Assembly: GCA_947566075.1 (NCBI GenBank)
Contig: CANOIM010000005.1
Coordinates: forward strand, 1-64,000
Direction of reading: 5' to 3'
Length of the DNA stretch: 64,000 nucleotides
From: an uncultured Eggerthellaceae bacterium
GTDB lineage: Bacteria > Actinomycetota > Coriobacteriia > Coriobacteriales > Eggerthellaceae
Shown: piece after piece, positions 62,886 through 64,000 of the stretch
Position numbering within the stretch: the stretch's first letter is position 1
Layout: every line of letters begins with the position of its first letter
Position numbers and translations under genes: made by a program
The notes under the pieces: model-generated
The model's input: the letters and a program-made list of their open reading frames with translations, nothing else
The model's database searches: none
What the model was told of the DNA's origin: nothing

Positions 62886-64000
62886 TCAGATGCTATCTGA
62901 GCGCAGCGCCTCCACCACATTGTCTGCCTTACAGCGATGCATCCCGTAGGTCACGGACACCCCCATGGCCACAACCGTCATGACCACGGCCAGGCCCACG
63001 TAACCCCAGGGCAAGTTGAACCCGAGCCCTTGCATGGACTGGCCGATCACCGCATAGAGCAGATAGGATATCCCCGCTGATATCACCAACCCCGGGATCA
63101 AGCCCGCTATGCCGAAGCTCATGCACTCGTCCATGATCATGCGGCGGAACTGGCGGTTCGAAAGCCCGATGGAGCGCATGACGGCGAATTCACGGCGGCG
63201 TAGAATGAGCGAATTCGTCACCGTGTTGAACACGTTCGCCAAAGCGATGAGCGCCAGGATGACCGTGAACAAGAGGCAGAACACATTCACGATAGTGGCG
63301 AGCATCTGCGTGGTGTTCATCTCAGCAATGCGGTCGTTGTAGGAGTAGAACGCCATCTCGTAGGGCACCTCATCGTGGAAGTAGGCCGCGCCGCGCGTGG
63401 AAAGGTCTTCGGCCAGCTGCTCATGGTCACCGCTGATCGTATCGAACTGGCCTTCAAAATACGGTGCCTCCATCCCGAATCCCTGGACTGAGGCCAATGA
63501 CATGGGTACCACGAACATCACTGATTCTCCCGAACTGCCCACTACAGCAGGAGGCTCATCGGCAAGAGCGGCTACTTCAAGGCTGATGCCCGCATATTCG
63601 ATATCCTCCATGGTGAGCTTCTTTTGATAGACCTCATCATCCGCCCGCGGGAATGAGGGAACGAAATCCCACGCTCCTCCCTCCGCTGCATCTTCCCCGG
63701 TTGCCGCTCCATCCTTAGAGACCCCGAGCAGGGCAGGATAGCGATCCATGTACACCGCGCCACCGAGCGCTTCAACCGTGCCCGTTCCCTGCAAGGTCGT
63801 GAGCAGTTGATAGGTTGAGCCGTCGTTTCCGTAGGCCTTCGAAACACCCACCGCACGGGGGTGAGCCGCATCGTGATAGATGGTTGGGTCGCCTCCGATA
63901 TCGCGCACGTAGGCATCGAAGGCGGCGTCATCCACGTATTCCACATGGGCAAGAGTCGCATATTTGCCGTCCTGCATGGGGCCACCCAGCCGAGTATCTG
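62886..64000 (-). CDS. FtsX-like ABC transporter permease, C-terminal part
   Basis: The open frame runs into the window edge, so the N-terminus is missing and at least 371 residues are seen. Three membrane segments and the FtsX core (LANVFNTVTNSLILRRREFA, VMRSIGLSNRQFRRMI) lie in the last 200 residues. The large external part precedes them. This is a permease of the MacB/LolC type, usually paired with an ATPase gene outside the window. The stop is at 62886. Confidence 0.85.
   Translation of the reverse strand, partial: DTRLGGPMQDGKYATLAHVEYVDDAAFDAYVRDIGGDPTIYHDAAHPRAVGVSKAYGNDGSTYQLLTTLQGTGTVEALGGAVYMDRYPALLGVSKDGAATGEDAAEGGAWDFVPSFPRADDEVYQKKLTMEDIEYAGISLEVAALADEPPAVVGSSGESVMFVVPMSLASVQGFGMEAPYFEGQFDTISGDHEQLAEDLSTRGAAYFHDEVPYEMAFYSYNDRIAEMNTTQMLATIVNVFCLLFTVILALIALANVFNTVTNSLILRRREFAVMRSIGLSNRQFRRMIMDECMSFGIAGLIPGLVISAGISYLLYAVIGQSMQGLGFNLPWGYVGLAVVMTVVAMGVSVTYGMHRCKADNVVEALRSDSI

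Overview
The window looks like chromosomal DNA from a high-GC Gram-positive of the Actinomycetota, most likely class Coriobacteriia. That placement is an inference. It rests on a cell-division cluster with SepF and DivIVA but no ftsA, a Veg-family protein, a CIRCE-controlled groES-groEL operon, GC-rich codon use and many TA and ABC/NSS genes of the kind found in gut Coriobacteriia. No rRNA is present. There are two tRNA genes (Lys-UUU and Ala-CGC). Genes are densely packed, often overlapping by 1 to 17 bases.

Layout. 0-5.3 kb: a two-gene operon on the minus strand, a RecQ-like helicase with an N-terminal DUF559-type nuclease fold followed by an SF1 (UvrD-like) helicase. 5.4-7.6 kb: cca and an arylamine N-acetyltransferase on the plus strand. 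7.6-33.2 kb: an almost complete division and cell wall (dcw) cluster on the minus strand, transcribed mraZ-rsmH-ftsL-ftsI-murE-murF-mraY-murD-ftsW-//-murG-murC-murB-ftsQ-ftsZ-pgeF-yggS-sepF-proC-yggT-divIVA. It is interrupted between ftsW and murG by a 4.4-kb accessory segment. That segment carries a DUF4143-type ATPase, a RelBE-like toxin-antitoxin pair, a decayed gene, a PD-(D/E)XK 'transposase' family protein and about 1 kb of dense hairpins. The mraZ leader holds two 10-bp-phased MraZ boxes and a LexA-like site.

33.4-43 kb: a metallo-hydrolase, a PFL-family protein and then an accessory stretch. The stretch has mazEF, hicAB with a frameshifted hicA, two DUF4230 paralogues, an EcsC protein, a lipoprotein, a 29-residue membrane microprotein, XRE and MerR regulators and an orphan RelB. 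43-54 kb: transporters (two ZIP, NSS symporter, ABC exporter, MFS, ArsP_2-like permease), a universal stress protein, tRNA-Lys and an XpaC/TelA pair. 54-64 kb: groEL/groES with CIRCE, a NarL-type two-component system with a P1 peptidase, veg, tRNA-Ala, a Fic protein, an Ada-AlkA fusion broken by a (GC)n slip, a glutaredoxin-like protein and the 3' part of an FtsX-like permease cut by the window edge.

The strongest cross-cutting signal is a family of short palindromes, each with a GTAG foot (seen as CTACG or CGTAG on the plus strand). Their arms differ but covary. They have the architecture of REP/REPIN elements mobilised by RAYT transposases. At least a dozen lie in the window. Three genes (murG, the MerR regulator, the MFS permease) take their TAG stop codon from the GTAG foot, and one copy is read in frame inside pgeF.
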